Below, piece after piece: positions 43,807 through 52,518 of a DNA stretch of 64,000 bases. The DNA lies in contig NZ_CP015583.1 of NCBI RefSeq assembly GCF_001941945.1, forward strand, positions 1,167,001 to 1,231,000, written 5' to 3'. The notes under the pieces are model-generated. The model saw nothing but the letters and a program-made list of their open reading frames with translations, was not told the DNA's origin and did not search any database. The translations under genes and the position numbers were made by a program. The DNA comes from Roseomonas gilardii. GTDB taxonomy: Bacteria > Pseudomonadota > Alphaproteobacteria > Acetobacterales > Acetobacteraceae. Position 1 is the stretch's first letter. Every line of letters starts with the position of its first letter.

Positions 43807-44427
43807 TCAGCGTCCGTGCCGCAGGCTGTGGGCGGCCCAGGCGATGCTGATGGGGGCCAGGACCACCACCACGTAGAGCAGCGGCAGGCGCAGCAGCGCG
43901 ATCCCGGCGAAGCTCGCGCCCAGGATCAGGGCCGGGACCGGGGAGCGGGCGGCGTTCCGCCCGGCGCGCAGCCCGGTCTGGAGCGAGAGGCCGATCGCCG
44001 CCGCGGCCACGCCGGGCATCATCGCGTGGATGGCCGGGTTCTGCGACAGGTGCCGGAACAGCGCCGCGGCCGCGATGGCCACCAGCATCGCCGGCACCAC
44101 CATGCCGCCCGCCCCGGCCAGGGCACCCCAGCCGCCCCGGAGGCGGTAGCCGATCCAGATCGAGAGGTTGACCGTGTTGATGCCCGGGAAGGCCTGCGAC
44201 AGCGCCAGCCCGCTGAGGAATTCGCTCTCGCTCAGCCAGCGGCGGTTCTGCACGAATTCCCGCATCATCCAGCCGCTGAGGCCGCCGCCGAAGCTGGTGA
44301 GGCCGATCTTGGTGAAGGCCAGGAAGATGTCGCGGAGGCCGGGCGGCACGGGATGGGATGGCGCGTTTCCCGGGGGCTGGGGAAGCTGCCCGCCCCCGGC
44401 CGGCGTGACCTCCGCGAAACCCACCAT
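43807..44427 (-). CDS. Half-size chromate transporter, N-terminal-type partner
   Basis: 206-aa membrane protein. The conserved FTKIGLTSFGGGLSGWMMREFV and SQAFPGINTVNLSIWIGYRLRG are the family's two core motifs. The start MVGFAEVT at 44427 is chosen since upstream sequence is low-complexity. It precedes the second half by 5 bases and both are on the minus strand; the 184 bases before it contain no gene. Confidence 0.82.
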   Translation of the reverse strand: MVGFAEVTPAGGGQLPQPPGNAPSHPVPPGLRDIFLAFTKIGLTSFGGGLSGWMMREFVQNRRWLSESEFLSGLALSQAFPGINTVNLSIWIGYRLRGGWGALAGAGGMVVPAMLVAIAAAALFRHLSQNPAIHAMMPGVAAAAIGLSLQTGLRAGRNAARSPVPALILGASFAGIALLRLPLLYVVVVLAPISIAWAAHSLRHGR

Positions 44428-44611
44428 ACGATCCGTTTCCCCGCTCGTCGTGGCGGCAAGCCTGCGTCCGGCGCCGGCGGGCGGCAAGATACCGGCGGAT
44501 GAAGGAGAGGAAGGAAACAGGCCCTGCCTTGCGGGGACCTTGCCTTGCGGTGGCCCTGCCCTGTGGCGGGGCGGCTCCCTTTCCGGGGGAACCGCCCCTG
44601 TGCCGGCGAAG

Positions 44612-46375
44612 CTAGTGCAGCACCATCCCCGTGAAGGGCGGCACATAGGCCTGGAGCGTCACCAGCAGGCCGACCAGCACCGCCAGGGCGATGGAGTGGA
44701 AGAAGACGTAGCGCAGGATGTCGCCCTCATGCCCGAACCAGTTCGTGGCGGTGGAGGCGACCACGATGCTCTGCGCGTCGATCATCTTGCCCATCACGCC
44801 GCCCGAGGAGTTGGCGGAGGCCATCAGCACCGGCGAAAGTCCGAGCTGTTCCGCGGTGATCCGCTGCAATCCGCCGAACAGCACGTTGGAGGCGGTGTCG
44901 GAGCCCGTCAGCGCCACGCCCAGCCAGCCCAGCAGCGTGCCGAAGAGGGGGTAGAGCATCCCCGTACTGGCGAAGGCCAGGCCCATCGTGGCGTCCAACC
45001 CGGAGTAGCGGGTGAGGTAGCCCAGCCCCAGCATGGCGGCGATCGTGATCAGGGAGTAGCGGACGCGCCAGATGGTGGCGCCGTATTCGCGCACCAGGGC
45101 GAGGGGCGAGAAGCCCATCAGAAACCCGCCCAGCACCGCCGCCGCCAGGATGCCCGTGCCGGTCATCGACAGGATGCCGAAGGCGAAGATGGCACCCTCC
45201 GGCACCGGCGCGGCCACCACCGGCGGCACCTTGACCACCATGCGGTGCAGGCCCTCGATCGGCAGGCTGGCCGACCAGATGCCGTTGAGCATTCCCCGCG
45301 TGCTCTCCAACCCCCAGAGGAAGACGAAGACCGTCAGGATCAGCCAGGGCATCCAGGCCCGCAGCAGCGCGCCCTGATCCGCCACGGCCGCCGCGCCGCC
45401 CGACATGCGGGCGACCGGCGGGGCGTCCATCATCTCCGCGCCATGGCCACCAGTGCGGGGACCGGTACGGGCCGCCGTGGCGCCTGCCGCCGCGCCGCGC
45501 AGGCCGTCCCCGGCGGCCACCGAATCGTCGCGGCCGCGCAGCGAGGGGTCCTTCCAGATCCGGCGCGGCTGCCAGACCCGCATGAAGCCGACCAGGCAGG
45601 CCATGGAGACCAGCGCCGCGATCACGTCCACCAGATAGGGGCCGTGGTAGTTGGAGACCAGGAACTGCGGCACGGCGAAGGAGACGCCGGTCACCAGGAT
45701 GGCGGGCCAGACCTCCAGCATCCCGCGCCAGCCGGCGAAGGCCCAGATCAGCCAGAAGGGCACCAGCAGGGAGAAGAAGGGAAGCTGCCGCCCGATCATC
45801 GCCGACAGCGTATAGACATCGAGCCCGGTGACCCCGGCGAGCGCGATCACCGGCGTGCCCAGGGCGCCGAAGGCCACGGGCGCGGTGTTGGCGATCAGCG
45901 AGAGGCCGGAGGCGGCGAGCGGCGAGAAGCCCAGCCCGATCAGCAGCGCCGCGGTCACGGCGACCGGCGTGCCGAAGCCGGCCGCCCCTTCGAAGAAGGC
46001 GCCGAAGGCGAAGGCGATCAGCAGCAACTGCAGCCGCCGGTCCTCGGTGATGCCGCCGATGGAGCGCTGCAGGATCTCGAAGGAGCCGTTCGCCACCGTC
46101 AGCCGGTAGAGGAAGATGATGTTCAGCACGATCCAGCCGATCGGGAAGAGGCCGGACATGATCCCCAGCAGGGTGGCGCGCCCGGCGATGCCCGCCGGCA
46201 TGCCGAAGACGAGGACCGCGACGAGGAAGGCCACCACCAGGGCCGAGATCGCCGCCCAGTGGGCCGGAATCTTCAGGAAGGCCAGCGCGATCAGCATGGT
46301 GGCGACGGGGATGGCCGCCACCAGGGCGGACAGGAGGATCGACCCGAATGGGTCGTAGAACTGGTTCCACGGCAT
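44612..46375 (-). CDS. lctP: L-lactate permease
   Basis: 587-aa membrane transporter of the LctP/GlcA family with 12 or more hydrophobic segments. GAFFEGAAGFGTPVAVTAALL is the family's first signature, and TGSDTASNVLFGGLQ and ANSSGGVMGKMIDAQSI are the second and third. It imports L-lactate or glycolate with protons. The start MPWNQFYDP at 46375 is the family-like N-terminus. No lactate dehydrogenase gene is next to it, but PoxB later in the window works on its product pyruvate. Confidence 0.92.
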   Translation of the reverse strand: MPWNQFYDPFGSILLSALVAAIPVATMLIALAFLKIPAHWAAISALVVAFLVAVLVFGMPAGIAGRATLLGIMSGLFPIGWIVLNIIFLYRLTVANGSFEILQRSIGGITEDRRLQLLLIAFAFGAFFEGAAGFGTPVAVTAALLIGLGFSPLAASGLSLIANTAPVAFGALGTPVIALAGVTGLDVYTLSAMIGRQLPFFSLLVPFWLIWAFAGWRGMLEVWPAILVTGVSFAVPQFLVSNYHGPYLVDVIAALVSMACLVGFMRVWQPRRIWKDPSLRGRDDSVAAGDGLRGAAAGATAARTGPRTGGHGAEMMDAPPVARMSGGAAAVADQGALLRAWMPWLILTVFVFLWGLESTRGMLNGIWSASLPIEGLHRMVVKVPPVVAAPVPEGAIFAFGILSMTGTGILAAAVLGGFLMGFSPLALVREYGATIWRVRYSLITIAAMLGLGYLTRYSGLDATMGLAFASTGMLYPLFGTLLGWLGVALTGSDTASNVLFGGLQRITAEQLGLSPVLMASANSSGGVMGKMIDAQSIVVASTATNWFGHEGDILRYVFFHSIALAVLVGLLVTLQAYVPPFTGMVLH

Positions 46376-46528
46376 TCTTGTTGGTTTCCCTGGATGGTGC
46401 TTTCTGGGTTCTCGTTGGGGCCCCGACGAATCGGTGCCCGGCCCCGCATGATGCACCAGTTGCGCGGCGGGACCGCCAGATACGTTTCGAGACTTGAACC
46501 TTGAGGGGCGCGGGGCGACATCCAGGGC

Positions 46529-46822
46529 ATGAACGAGGAACCGCGCCGTCCGCTCCTGCTCGACATGACGCCCGAGGGTGAGTTCCGCACCCCGAAGCCG
46601 CCCGGCATGCTTGAACGCGTGCTGCTGCGGGTGGGCGGGGCCGCCGCCCTGGTGGCGGTGGTGGCGATCGGCCTGACCATGGCCGCCCTGGCCTTCGTGG
46701 TGCTGGGTCTGCTGATCCCCGTGGTCGTGGTGGCGGGGCTGGTGGCCTTCGTCACGCTGTGGTGGAAGATGCGGCAGGCCCGCCGCTATGGGCGCCCGGC
46801 CTTCGTGGTGATGCGGCGCTGA
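46529..46822 (+). CDS. Small membrane protein, unknown function
   Basis: 97-aa protein with a polar N-terminus (about 27 residues) and two adjoining hydrophobic segments (about 32-75), then a basic tail. I do not recognise a family. It has a weak ribosome-binding site. Next to it lies a second small membrane protein in the same direction. Confidence 0.6.
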   Translation: MNEEPRRPLLLDMTPEGEFRTPKPPGMLERVLLRVGGAAALVAVVAIGLTMAALAFVVLGLLIPVVVVAGLVAFVTLWWKMRQARRYGRPAFVVMRR

Positions 46823-46881
46823 CGGCGCCGTCCTCCTTCCGTCCCGATCCCGCGCGGCTCTACGAGGTCCGCTCCGACGGC

Positions 46882-47148
46882 ATGCCCTTCACCCGGGGCA
46901 TGGCGGAGGAGGCGGAACAGGCCGCGCGCCTCCGTCTCGCCCGCTGGTGCTGGGCGGGTTCCGTTCTGCTGAACGTCCTGGTGGCCGGGGTGGTGGCGCT
47001 GGCCTACCTGTTGCTGCCGCGCCGGTTCGGGACCTGGTTCGGCCTGCTGCCGATCCTCTCCGTCCCGACCCTGGCCTTCGCCTTCCTGGTATTGCGCCCG
47101 CGGCGGCCGCGCCGTCTGCACCGGGTGCGCCCGGACGCCTTTCGCTAG
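46882..47148 (+). CDS. Small membrane protein, unknown function
   Basis: 88-aa protein with two hydrophobic segments (about residues 22-45 and 52-72) and an Arg-rich C-terminus. The start at 46882 is tentative; the frame is open upstream to a GTG at 46759 inside the previous gene. Unknown family; probably co-transcribed with the preceding membrane protein. Confidence 0.5.
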   Translation: MPFTRGMAEEAEQAARLRLARWCWAGSVLLNVLVAGVVALAYLLLPRRFGTWFGLLPILSVPTLAFAFLVLRPRRPRRLHRVRPDAFR

Positions 47149-47182
47149 CCTCTGCCCCACGGAGGCAGGCAGTGACCGGCTA

Positions 47183-48196
47183 TCAGCCTTCCGCCAGCCC
47201 CGCCGCGCGGGCGAGAAGCTCATAGGAGCGGCGGCGCGCCATGGGGTCGTGGCAGGCGGTGACGACCGCGACCTCGGCGCAGCGGAACTCCGCCGCCATC
47301 CGGCACAGCTTCTCCCAGACCTGCTCCCCCGTGCCCACAGCGGAATGCTCCCGCAGCCGCTCAATGCGCCGCAGCTCGGCCTCGTCATAGGCAAAGGCCT
47401 CGGCCTCCTCCGGCGGGGGAAGGGGCACGAAGCCGACGCGTTCCCGCAGGGTGCGCTGCAACTCACGGGAGCGGAACAGGCGCCCTGCCTCCTCCTCCGT
47501 TTCCGCCGCCACGGCGAAGACGCAGATCGCCGCATGCGGTGCGGGCAGCACGCCGGGGCGGAAGCCGCTGTGATAGGTCTCCAGCGCCTCCGCCGCCCCG
47601 CGCCCGTCCGAGAAGAAATAGGCGAAGCAGTAGGGCAGGCCGAGATAGGCCGCGACCTGGGCGCCGTAGTTGCTGCTGCCGAGCATCCAGACCTCGGGCG
47701 GCGGCGCCCCCTGCGGCTGCGCCTGGATGCTGGCGAAGGGATGGTTCGCCGCCAGCCCGTCGCCCAGCCAGCCCAGCAGGTCGGTGAGCTGCTGCGGGAA
47801 ATGGTCCTCCGTCTGCCGGGCATTCATCGGGTTCAGCGCATAGGCGGTGCGCCCGTCCGAGCCCGGGGCGCGGCCCAGCCCCAGGTCGATCCGCCCCGGC
47901 GCGATGGCGGACAGGACGCGGAACTGCTCGGCCACCTTCAACGCGCTGTAATGCGGCAGCATGATCCCGGCCGGGCCGACGCGGATGCGGCGCGTCGTCG
48001 CGGCGATGGCGGAGACCAGGATCTCCGGCGCCGAGCCCGCCAGGGCCTCGCTGTTGTGGTGCTCCGACATCCAGTAGCGGGCATAGCCCAGCCGGTCCGC
48101 CAGCCTGGCGAGCTCCAGCGTGTCGGGAATGGCGTCGGCGGGCGGGCGCCCGGCGAGCACGGGGGACTGGTCGAGGATGGAAAGCGCGGGCTTCAT
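47183..48196 (-). CDS. LLM class flavin-dependent oxidoreductase (luciferase-like monooxygenase)
   Basis: 337-aa TIM-barrel flavoprotein of the YhbW/MsnO8-like LLM group. Typical motifs: LSILDQSPV at the N-terminus, YWMSEHHNSEALAGSAPEIL (seen as YWMSEHHNSEALAG), RIRVGPAGIMLPHYSALKVAE (as RVGPAGIMLPHYS) and DLGLGRAPGSD. It uses reduced FMN from a partner reductase. Substrate is unknown. It is divergent from the deaminase gene with 27 bases between. Confidence 0.87.
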   Translation of the reverse strand: MKPALSILDQSPVLAGRPPADAIPDTLELARLADRLGYARYWMSEHHNSEALAGSAPEILVSAIAATTRRIRVGPAGIMLPHYSALKVAEQFRVLSAIAPGRIDLGLGRAPGSDGRTAYALNPMNARQTEDHFPQQLTDLLGWLGDGLAANHPFASIQAQPQGAPPPEVWMLGSSNYGAQVAAYLGLPYCFAYFFSDGRGAAEALETYHSGFRPGVLPAPHAAICVFAVAAETEEEAGRLFRSRELQRTLRERVGFVPLPPPEEAEAFAYDEAELRRIERLREHSAVGTGEQVWEKLCRMAAEFRCAEVAVVTACHDPMARRRSYELLARAAGLAEG

Positions 48197-48223
48197 GCGG
48201 GAGAAATGGGGCGGAAGCGCCCG

Positions 48224-48736
48224 ATGCGAAAGGATGCGAGCTTGTCCGACACCCAGACCCCCGCGACCGTGACGCCCGAACAGGCCATGCGCCGGGCCAT
48301 CGCCCTGTCGCGCGAGAATATCGAGACGGGCGGCGGCCCCTTCGGCGCCGTCATCGTGAAGGATGGGCGGATCGTGGGGGAGGGGGCGAACCGGGTGGTG
48401 CCGGATGGCGACCCGACCGCCCATGCCGAGGTCACGGCCATCCGCGACGCCTGCCGCCGCCTGGGCACGCACGACCTGAACGGAGCGGTTCTTTATACGA
48501 GCTGCGAGCCCTGCCCGATGTGCCTGTCCGCCACATGGTGGGCGCGGATCGGCGAGATCGCCTATGGCAATGGCCGGGCCGATGCCGCCGCCATCGGCTT
48601 CGACGATGCCGCCATCTATGACGAGGTGGCGCGCCCGATCGGGGAACGCCGGCTGCCGCTGCGGCGCTTCCTGGCGGAGGAGGCGATCGCCCCCTTCCAG
48701 GCCTGGGCCGCGAAGGCGGACAAGGTTCCCTACTGA
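48224..48736 (+). CDS. Nucleoside/guanine deaminase-like zinc deaminase
   Basis: 170-aa cytidine-deaminase-fold enzyme. Zinc ligands and the catalytic Glu are in TAHAEVTAI (H-A-E) and TSCEPCPMCLSA (P-C-x2-C). GGGPFGAVIVKDGRIVGEGAN resembles Bacillus guanine deaminase GuaD. It probably converts guanine to xanthine, but related nucleobase deaminases cannot be excluded. It is divergent from the luciferase-like gene. Confidence 0.83.
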   Translation: MRKDASLSDTQTPATVTPEQAMRRAIALSRENIETGGGPFGAVIVKDGRIVGEGANRVVPDGDPTAHAEVTAIRDACRRLGTHDLNGAVLYTSCEPCPMCLSATWWARIGEIAYGNGRADAAAIGFDDAAIYDEVARPIGERRLPLRRFLAEEAIAPFQAWAAKADKVPY

Positions 48737-48869
48737 TCCGGGCCTCCCCGTGCCGCCGGGGAGTGGGGCCGCGCCCGGCGAATGGCTGCGTGGAATCGAC
48801 TCTTCCAGATGAATATTTCCCGCCGCCTCTGGTGTTGTCCTGCCGATTGACACCAGCGGGAGCGACACC

Positions 48870-50597
48870 ATGGCGAGTGCGAGCGTGGCCGATCTTTTCG
48901 CCGAGACCCTGCAGGGCATCGGCGTCCGGCGGATCTACGGGGTGGTGGGCGACAGCCTGAACGGGATCACCGAGGCGCTGCGCCAACGCGGCGAGATCGA
49001 CTGGGTGCATGTGCGGCACGAGGAGGCCGCCGCCTTCGCCGCCGGGGCCGAGGCGCAGCTCACCGGCACGCTGGCGGTTTGCGCCGGTTCCTGCGGTCCG
49101 GGCAACCTGCATCTGATCAACGGCCTCTTCGACTGCAACCGCACCCGTGTGCCGGTTCTGGCCATCGCCGCGCATATCCCGAGCGCCGAGATCGGCTCCG
49201 GCTATTTCCAGGAGACGCATCCGGAGAACCTGTTCCGCGAATGCAGCGTCTATTGCGAGATGGCCTCCAGCCCCGAGCAGATGCCGCGCGTGCTGGACAA
49301 CGCGATCCGCGCCGCGGTGGGGCAACGCGGCGTGGCGGTGGTGGTGATCCCGGGCGACGTGGCGATGAAGCCCGCCATCGCGCCCGCCACGACCACGGCG
49401 CTGCTGCCGATGGCACCCGTGGTCCGCCCGGCGGAAGGGCCGCTGGAGGCGCTGGCCGAGATGCTGAACGGTGCCTCGAAGGTCACGCTGCTCTGCGGGC
49501 GCGGCTGCCGCGACGCGCATGGCGCCCTGCTGCAACTGGCGGAGGTGCTGAAGTCGCCGATCGTCCACGCGCTCGGTGGCAAGGAATTCGTCGAGTACGA
49601 CAATCCCTATGATGTCGGCATGACCGGGCTGATCGGCTTCTCCTCGGGCTATCACGCCATGGAGAATTGCGAGGCCCTGCTGATGCTGGGCACCGACTTC
49701 CCGTACCGGCAGTTCTATCCGCAGAAGGCGAAGATCGCCCAGGTCGATATCCGCCCCGAGAATCTGGGCCGCCGCACACGGCTGGACCTGGGGCTGGTCG
49801 GCGATGTCGGCACCACCATCGCGGCGCTGCTGCCGCGGCTGGTGGAGAAGCGGGACCGCCGCTACCTCGACTCCTGCCTCGCGCACTACCGCAAGGCGCG
49901 GGAGGGGCTGGACGAGCTGGCCCAGGGGAAGCCGGGGGAGGGGGTGATCCACCCTCAGCACCTCGCCCGCGTGCTGAGCGAGCAGGCGGCGGAGAACGCC
50001 ATCTTCACCGCCGATGTCGGCACGCCCACGATCTGGGCGGCGCGCTACCTGAAGATGAACGGGCGGCGGCGCCTGATCGGCTCCTGGGTGCACGGCTCCA
50101 TGGCCAACGCGCTGCCCCAGGCGATCGGCGCGCAATGCGCCTTCCCGCAGCGGCAGGTCATCTCCTTCTCCGGCGATGGCGGTTTCACCATGCTGATGGG
50201 CGACCTGCTGACCCTGCGGCAGCAGAAGCTGCCGGCCAAGGTCGTGGTGTTGAACAACGGCACGCTGGGCTTCGTGGAGCTGGAGATGAAGGCCGCCGGG
50301 CTGCTGGAAACCGGCGTGTCGCTGGAGAACCCGGATTTCGCCGCCGTGGCGCGGGCCTGCGGCATCCCCGCCCGCCGGGTCACCGATCCCGGCGAGCTGG
50401 AGGCGGCGGTGCGGGATGTGCTGGCGGAGGAAGGCCCCGCGCTGCTGGACGTGGTGAGCAACCGGCAGGAACTGGCTATCCCGCCGAAGATCACGGCGGA
50501 GCAGATGAAGGGCTTCGGCCTCTTCGCGCTGAAGGCGGTGATGAGCGGCCGCGGCAGCGAGATCCTGGACCTCGCGCGCAGCAATCTCCGTCTCTGA
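48870..50597 (+). CDS. poxB: Pyruvate dehydrogenase (quinone) / thiamine-pyrophosphate enzyme PoxB
   Basis: 575-aa TPP and FAD flavoprotein that oxidises pyruvate to acetate and CO2 and feeds electrons to ubiquinone. The N-terminal PYR domain has [28 protein letters not shown] (the catalytic Glu) and [14 protein letters not shown]. The central domain binds FAD. The C-terminal PP domain has [15 protein letters not shown] and GDGGFTML with [12 protein letters not shown]. The very C-terminus (lipid-binding in E. coli) is present. Such enzymes are common in acetic-acid bacteria and relatives. Confidence 0.92.
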   Translation: MASASVADLFAETLQGIGVRRIYGVVGDSLNGITEALRQRGEIDWVHVRHEEAAAFAAGAEAQLTGTLAVCAGSCGPGNLHLINGLFDCNRTRVPVLAIAAHIPSAEIGSGYFQETHPENLFRECSVYCEMASSPEQMPRVLDNAIRAAVGQRGVAVVVIPGDVAMKPAIAPATTTALLPMAPVVRPAEGPLEALAEMLNGASKVTLLCGRGCRDAHGALLQLAEVLKSPIVHALGGKEFVEYDNPYDVGMTGLIGFSSGYHAMENCEALLMLGTDFPYRQFYPQKAKIAQVDIRPENLGRRTRLDLGLVGDVGTTIAALLPRLVEKRDRRYLDSCLAHYRKAREGLDELAQGKPGEGVIHPQHLARVLSEQAAENAIFTADVGTPTIWAARYLKMNGRRRLIGSWVHGSMANALPQAIGAQCAFPQRQVISFSGDGGFTMLMGDLLTLRQQKLPAKVVVLNNGTLGFVELEMKAAGLLETGVSLENPDFAAVARACGIPARRVTDPGELEAAVRDVLAEEGPALLDVVSNRQELAIPPKITAEQMKGFGLFALKAVMSGRGSEILDLARSNLRL

Positions 50598-50619
50598 CGG
50601 AAGGGCGGCGGCGCCCCGG

Positions 50620-51492
50620 CTACCCCGCCAGGTGGCGCCGCCGCAGCAACCGGGCCAACAGACCGTCCACCGGCCCCGCGATCACCGAGACGGCCCAGAG
50701 GCAGCCCGCCACCAGCACGATGGCCGGGCCGGTCGGGACATCGAGGTGATAGGAGAGCAGCAGCCCCGCCGTGGAGGCCATGGCCGCCAGCAGCACCGAG
50801 GCGCGAGCCAGCCCGCCGATCTGCCGCGACCAGTGGCGCGAGGCGACGGCGGGCAGCATCATCAGCCCCACCGCCATCAGCGTGCCCAGCGCCTGGAAGG
50901 CTGCCAGCACGTTCAGCACCACCAGCGCCAGGAAGAGCATGTGCCAGGCCCCGCCATGCGCCCTCTGCGCGGCGGCGAACTGGGGGTCGAAGCATTCCAG
51001 CACCAGCGGCCGCCAGGCGGGGGCCAGGGCGAGCAGGGTCAGGGTGGCGACCCCCGCCATCATCAGCAGGGCGTCGTCATCCACCCCCAGCACGCTGCCG
51101 AAAAGCAGGTGGGTAAGGTCCACCGCCCCGCCGCGCACGGAAACCATGGCGACGCCCAGCGCCAGAGCGAGGAGATAGAGCGCGGCCAGGGTCGCATCCT
51201 CCCGCCCCCCCGTGGCGCGGGACAGCGCGCCCGCGCCGAGCGCCACGCCCAGCCCCGCCACCAGCCCGCCCAGGGACATGGCCGTGACCGAGAGGCCGGC
51301 GACCCAGAAGCCCGCCGCCACGCCGGGCAGGATGCCATGCGCCAGCACGTCGGCGGAAAGGCTCATCCGGCGCAGCATCAGGAAGACGCCGAGCGGCGGC
51401 GCGGCGAGGCTGAGTGCCAGGCAGCCGATCAGCGCCCGGCGCAGGAAGCCGAATTCGACGAAGGGCGAGAAGAGCAGGTCATAGGCGCTCAT
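50620..51492 (-). CDS. Metal (zinc/manganese) ABC transporter permease, ZnuB-like
   Basis: 290-aa membrane protein with eight or so hydrophobic segments. FVEFGFLRRALIGCLALSLAAPPLGVFLMLRRM (as FLRRALIGCLAL and GVFLMLRRMSL) and SADVLAHGILPGVAAGF are the ABC-3 family hallmarks. It lies 59 bases after the ATPase gene, same direction. The Zur-like box at the operon head points to zinc. The periplasmic binding protein is not in this window. Confidence 0.88.
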   Translation of the reverse strand: MSAYDLLFSPFVEFGFLRRALIGCLALSLAAPPLGVFLMLRRMSLSADVLAHGILPGVAAGFWVAGLSVTAMSLGGLVAGLGVALGAGALSRATGGREDATLAALYLLALALGVAMVSVRGGAVDLTHLLFGSVLGVDDDALLMMAGVATLTLLALAPAWRPLVLECFDPQFAAAQRAHGGAWHMLFLALVVLNVLAAFQALGTLMAVGLMMLPAVASRHWSRQIGGLARASVLLAAMASTAGLLLSYHLDVPTGPAIVLVAGCLWAVSVIAGPVDGLLARLLRRRHLAG

Positions 51493-51551
51493 GCCGGGGG
51501 CAGGGTCCCGGCCGGCGGCGTGGCGGAAAGGCGCATGGCGTCAGGCGGGCC

Positions 51552-52295
51552 TCAGGCGGCGACGGGACGGTCGCAGGCCTCGGCATCCTGGTCCCAGCCC
51601 TCCGCCATCATCCGGGCGCGCAGGCGGTTCTGCGCGGTCAGCACCGCCTCGGTCGGCCCCCAGGCCACGGCCTCCCGCGCCAGCAGAAGGCAGTCCGGGA
51701 ATTCCCGGCGCACGAGGTCCATGTCGTGCAGCACGGCGAGGATGGTGCGCCCCTGGCCGTGCCAGTCCCGGACCAGGCGCAGCAGGTCCGCGGCTGTGCG
51801 GGCGTCCACGGCGTTGAAGGGCTCGTCGAGCAGGATCACCGGCGCGTCCTCGACCAGCAGGCGCGCGAAGAGCAGGCGCTGGAACTGGCCGGCGGAAAGG
51901 TTGCCCACCGGGCGCCGGCCGAAGCCGTCCAGCCCGACCGCCGCCAGGGCTTCCGCGGCACGATCCCGGTCGGCGGCGGAGGCGCCGCGCAGGGCGCCCA
52001 GGCGCGGCCAGTGCCCGAGCATGGCGACGTCGAGGCAGGTGATCGGAAAGGAACGGTCCAGCGAGGTCATCTGCGGCAGCAGGGCGATGCGGCCGCAATC
52101 GCGCTCCACCCGGCCCTCGCTGGGGGTGTGCAGCCCGGCGATGGCGCGCAGCAGGGTCGTCTTGCCGGCGCCATTCGGCCCGACCACGGCGGTCAGGCTG
52201 CCTTCCGGAAAGAGGCCGTTCACGTGGTGCACCGCCGGCCGGCGTTCATGCGCCACCGTCAGGTCACGGAGGCGGATGCCGCCCACGGCACTCAC
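51552..52295 (-). CDS. Metal ABC transporter ATP-binding protein, ZnuC-like
   Basis: 247-aa ATPase. Walker A is GPNGAGKTTLLRA, Q-loop LLPQM, the signature is NLSAGQFQRLLFARLL, Walker B is PVILLDEPFNAVD, and the H-loop is VLHDM. The start is GTG at 52295, supported by GGGAGG six bases upstream; longer frames run into the upstream small ORF. It overlaps the stop of that ORF by 4 bases (GTGA) and powers the permease encoded next. Confidence 0.9.
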   Translation of the reverse strand: MSAVGGIRLRDLTVAHERRPAVHHVNGLFPEGSLTAVVGPNGAGKTTLLRAIAGLHTPSEGRVERDCGRIALLPQMTSLDRSFPITCLDVAMLGHWPRLGALRGASAADRDRAAEALAAVGLDGFGRRPVGNLSAGQFQRLLFARLLVEDAPVILLDEPFNAVDARTAADLLRLVRDWHGQGRTILAVLHDMDLVRREFPDCLLLAREAVAWGPTEAVLTAQNRLRARMMAEGWDQDAEACDRPVAA

Positions 52296-52453
52296 GACAG
52301 GCCTCCCGCCACGGGGGCAGCTTCGCCCGGCATGGGCCCGTCGGACATGGCCCAGGCGACCCCCAGCCACAGCAGCCCGGACAGGCCGATGGCCAGAATC
52401 AGGCGAGGGGCGACACCGGTGGACAGGGCAAGCGGATCGGGCAGGCGGACCAT
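52292..52453 (-). CDS. 53-residue single-helix membrane ORF under a Zur-like box
   Basis: ORF of 53 codons with a hydrophobic helix (about residues 16-35: RLILAIGLSGLLWLGVAWAM). Its stop overlaps the start of the ATPase gene by 4 bases, so it is the first member of the zinc-type operon. The ATG lies 2 bases downstream of the inverted repeat GTTAT-N3-ATAAC. A -35 (TTGTCC) and -10 (TATGTA) with 16-base spacing predict a transcript starting at the A of this ATG, which would be leaderless. The ORF is too short for most tracks. The family is unknown. Confidence 0.55.
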   Translation of the reverse strand: MVRLPDPLALSTGVAPRLILAIGLSGLLWLGVAWAMSDGPMPGEAAPVAGGLS

Positions 52454-52455
52454 AC

Positions 52456-52468
52456 GTTATTACATAAC
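52456..52468. promoter_or_regulatory. Zur-like operator, GTTAT-N3-ATAAC
   Basis: Perfect 5-bp inverted repeat with a 3-base spacer overlapping the predicted -10 element of the zinc-type ABC operon. This shape matches alphaproteobacterial Zur boxes. It lies between divergent genes, so it might also act on the DUF445 gene at 52519. No zur gene is in the window. Confidence 0.65.
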
Positions 52469-52518
52469 ATCCTGAGGGCACTGGACAAGCGCTTCCGTCA
52501 CCGCCAATTCCGCGCCCT

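Noticed and set aside
44168-46504. 778-codon plus frame over the lactate permease
   Set aside because: Antisense to lctP, with His/Gln/Arg-rich low-complexity translation.
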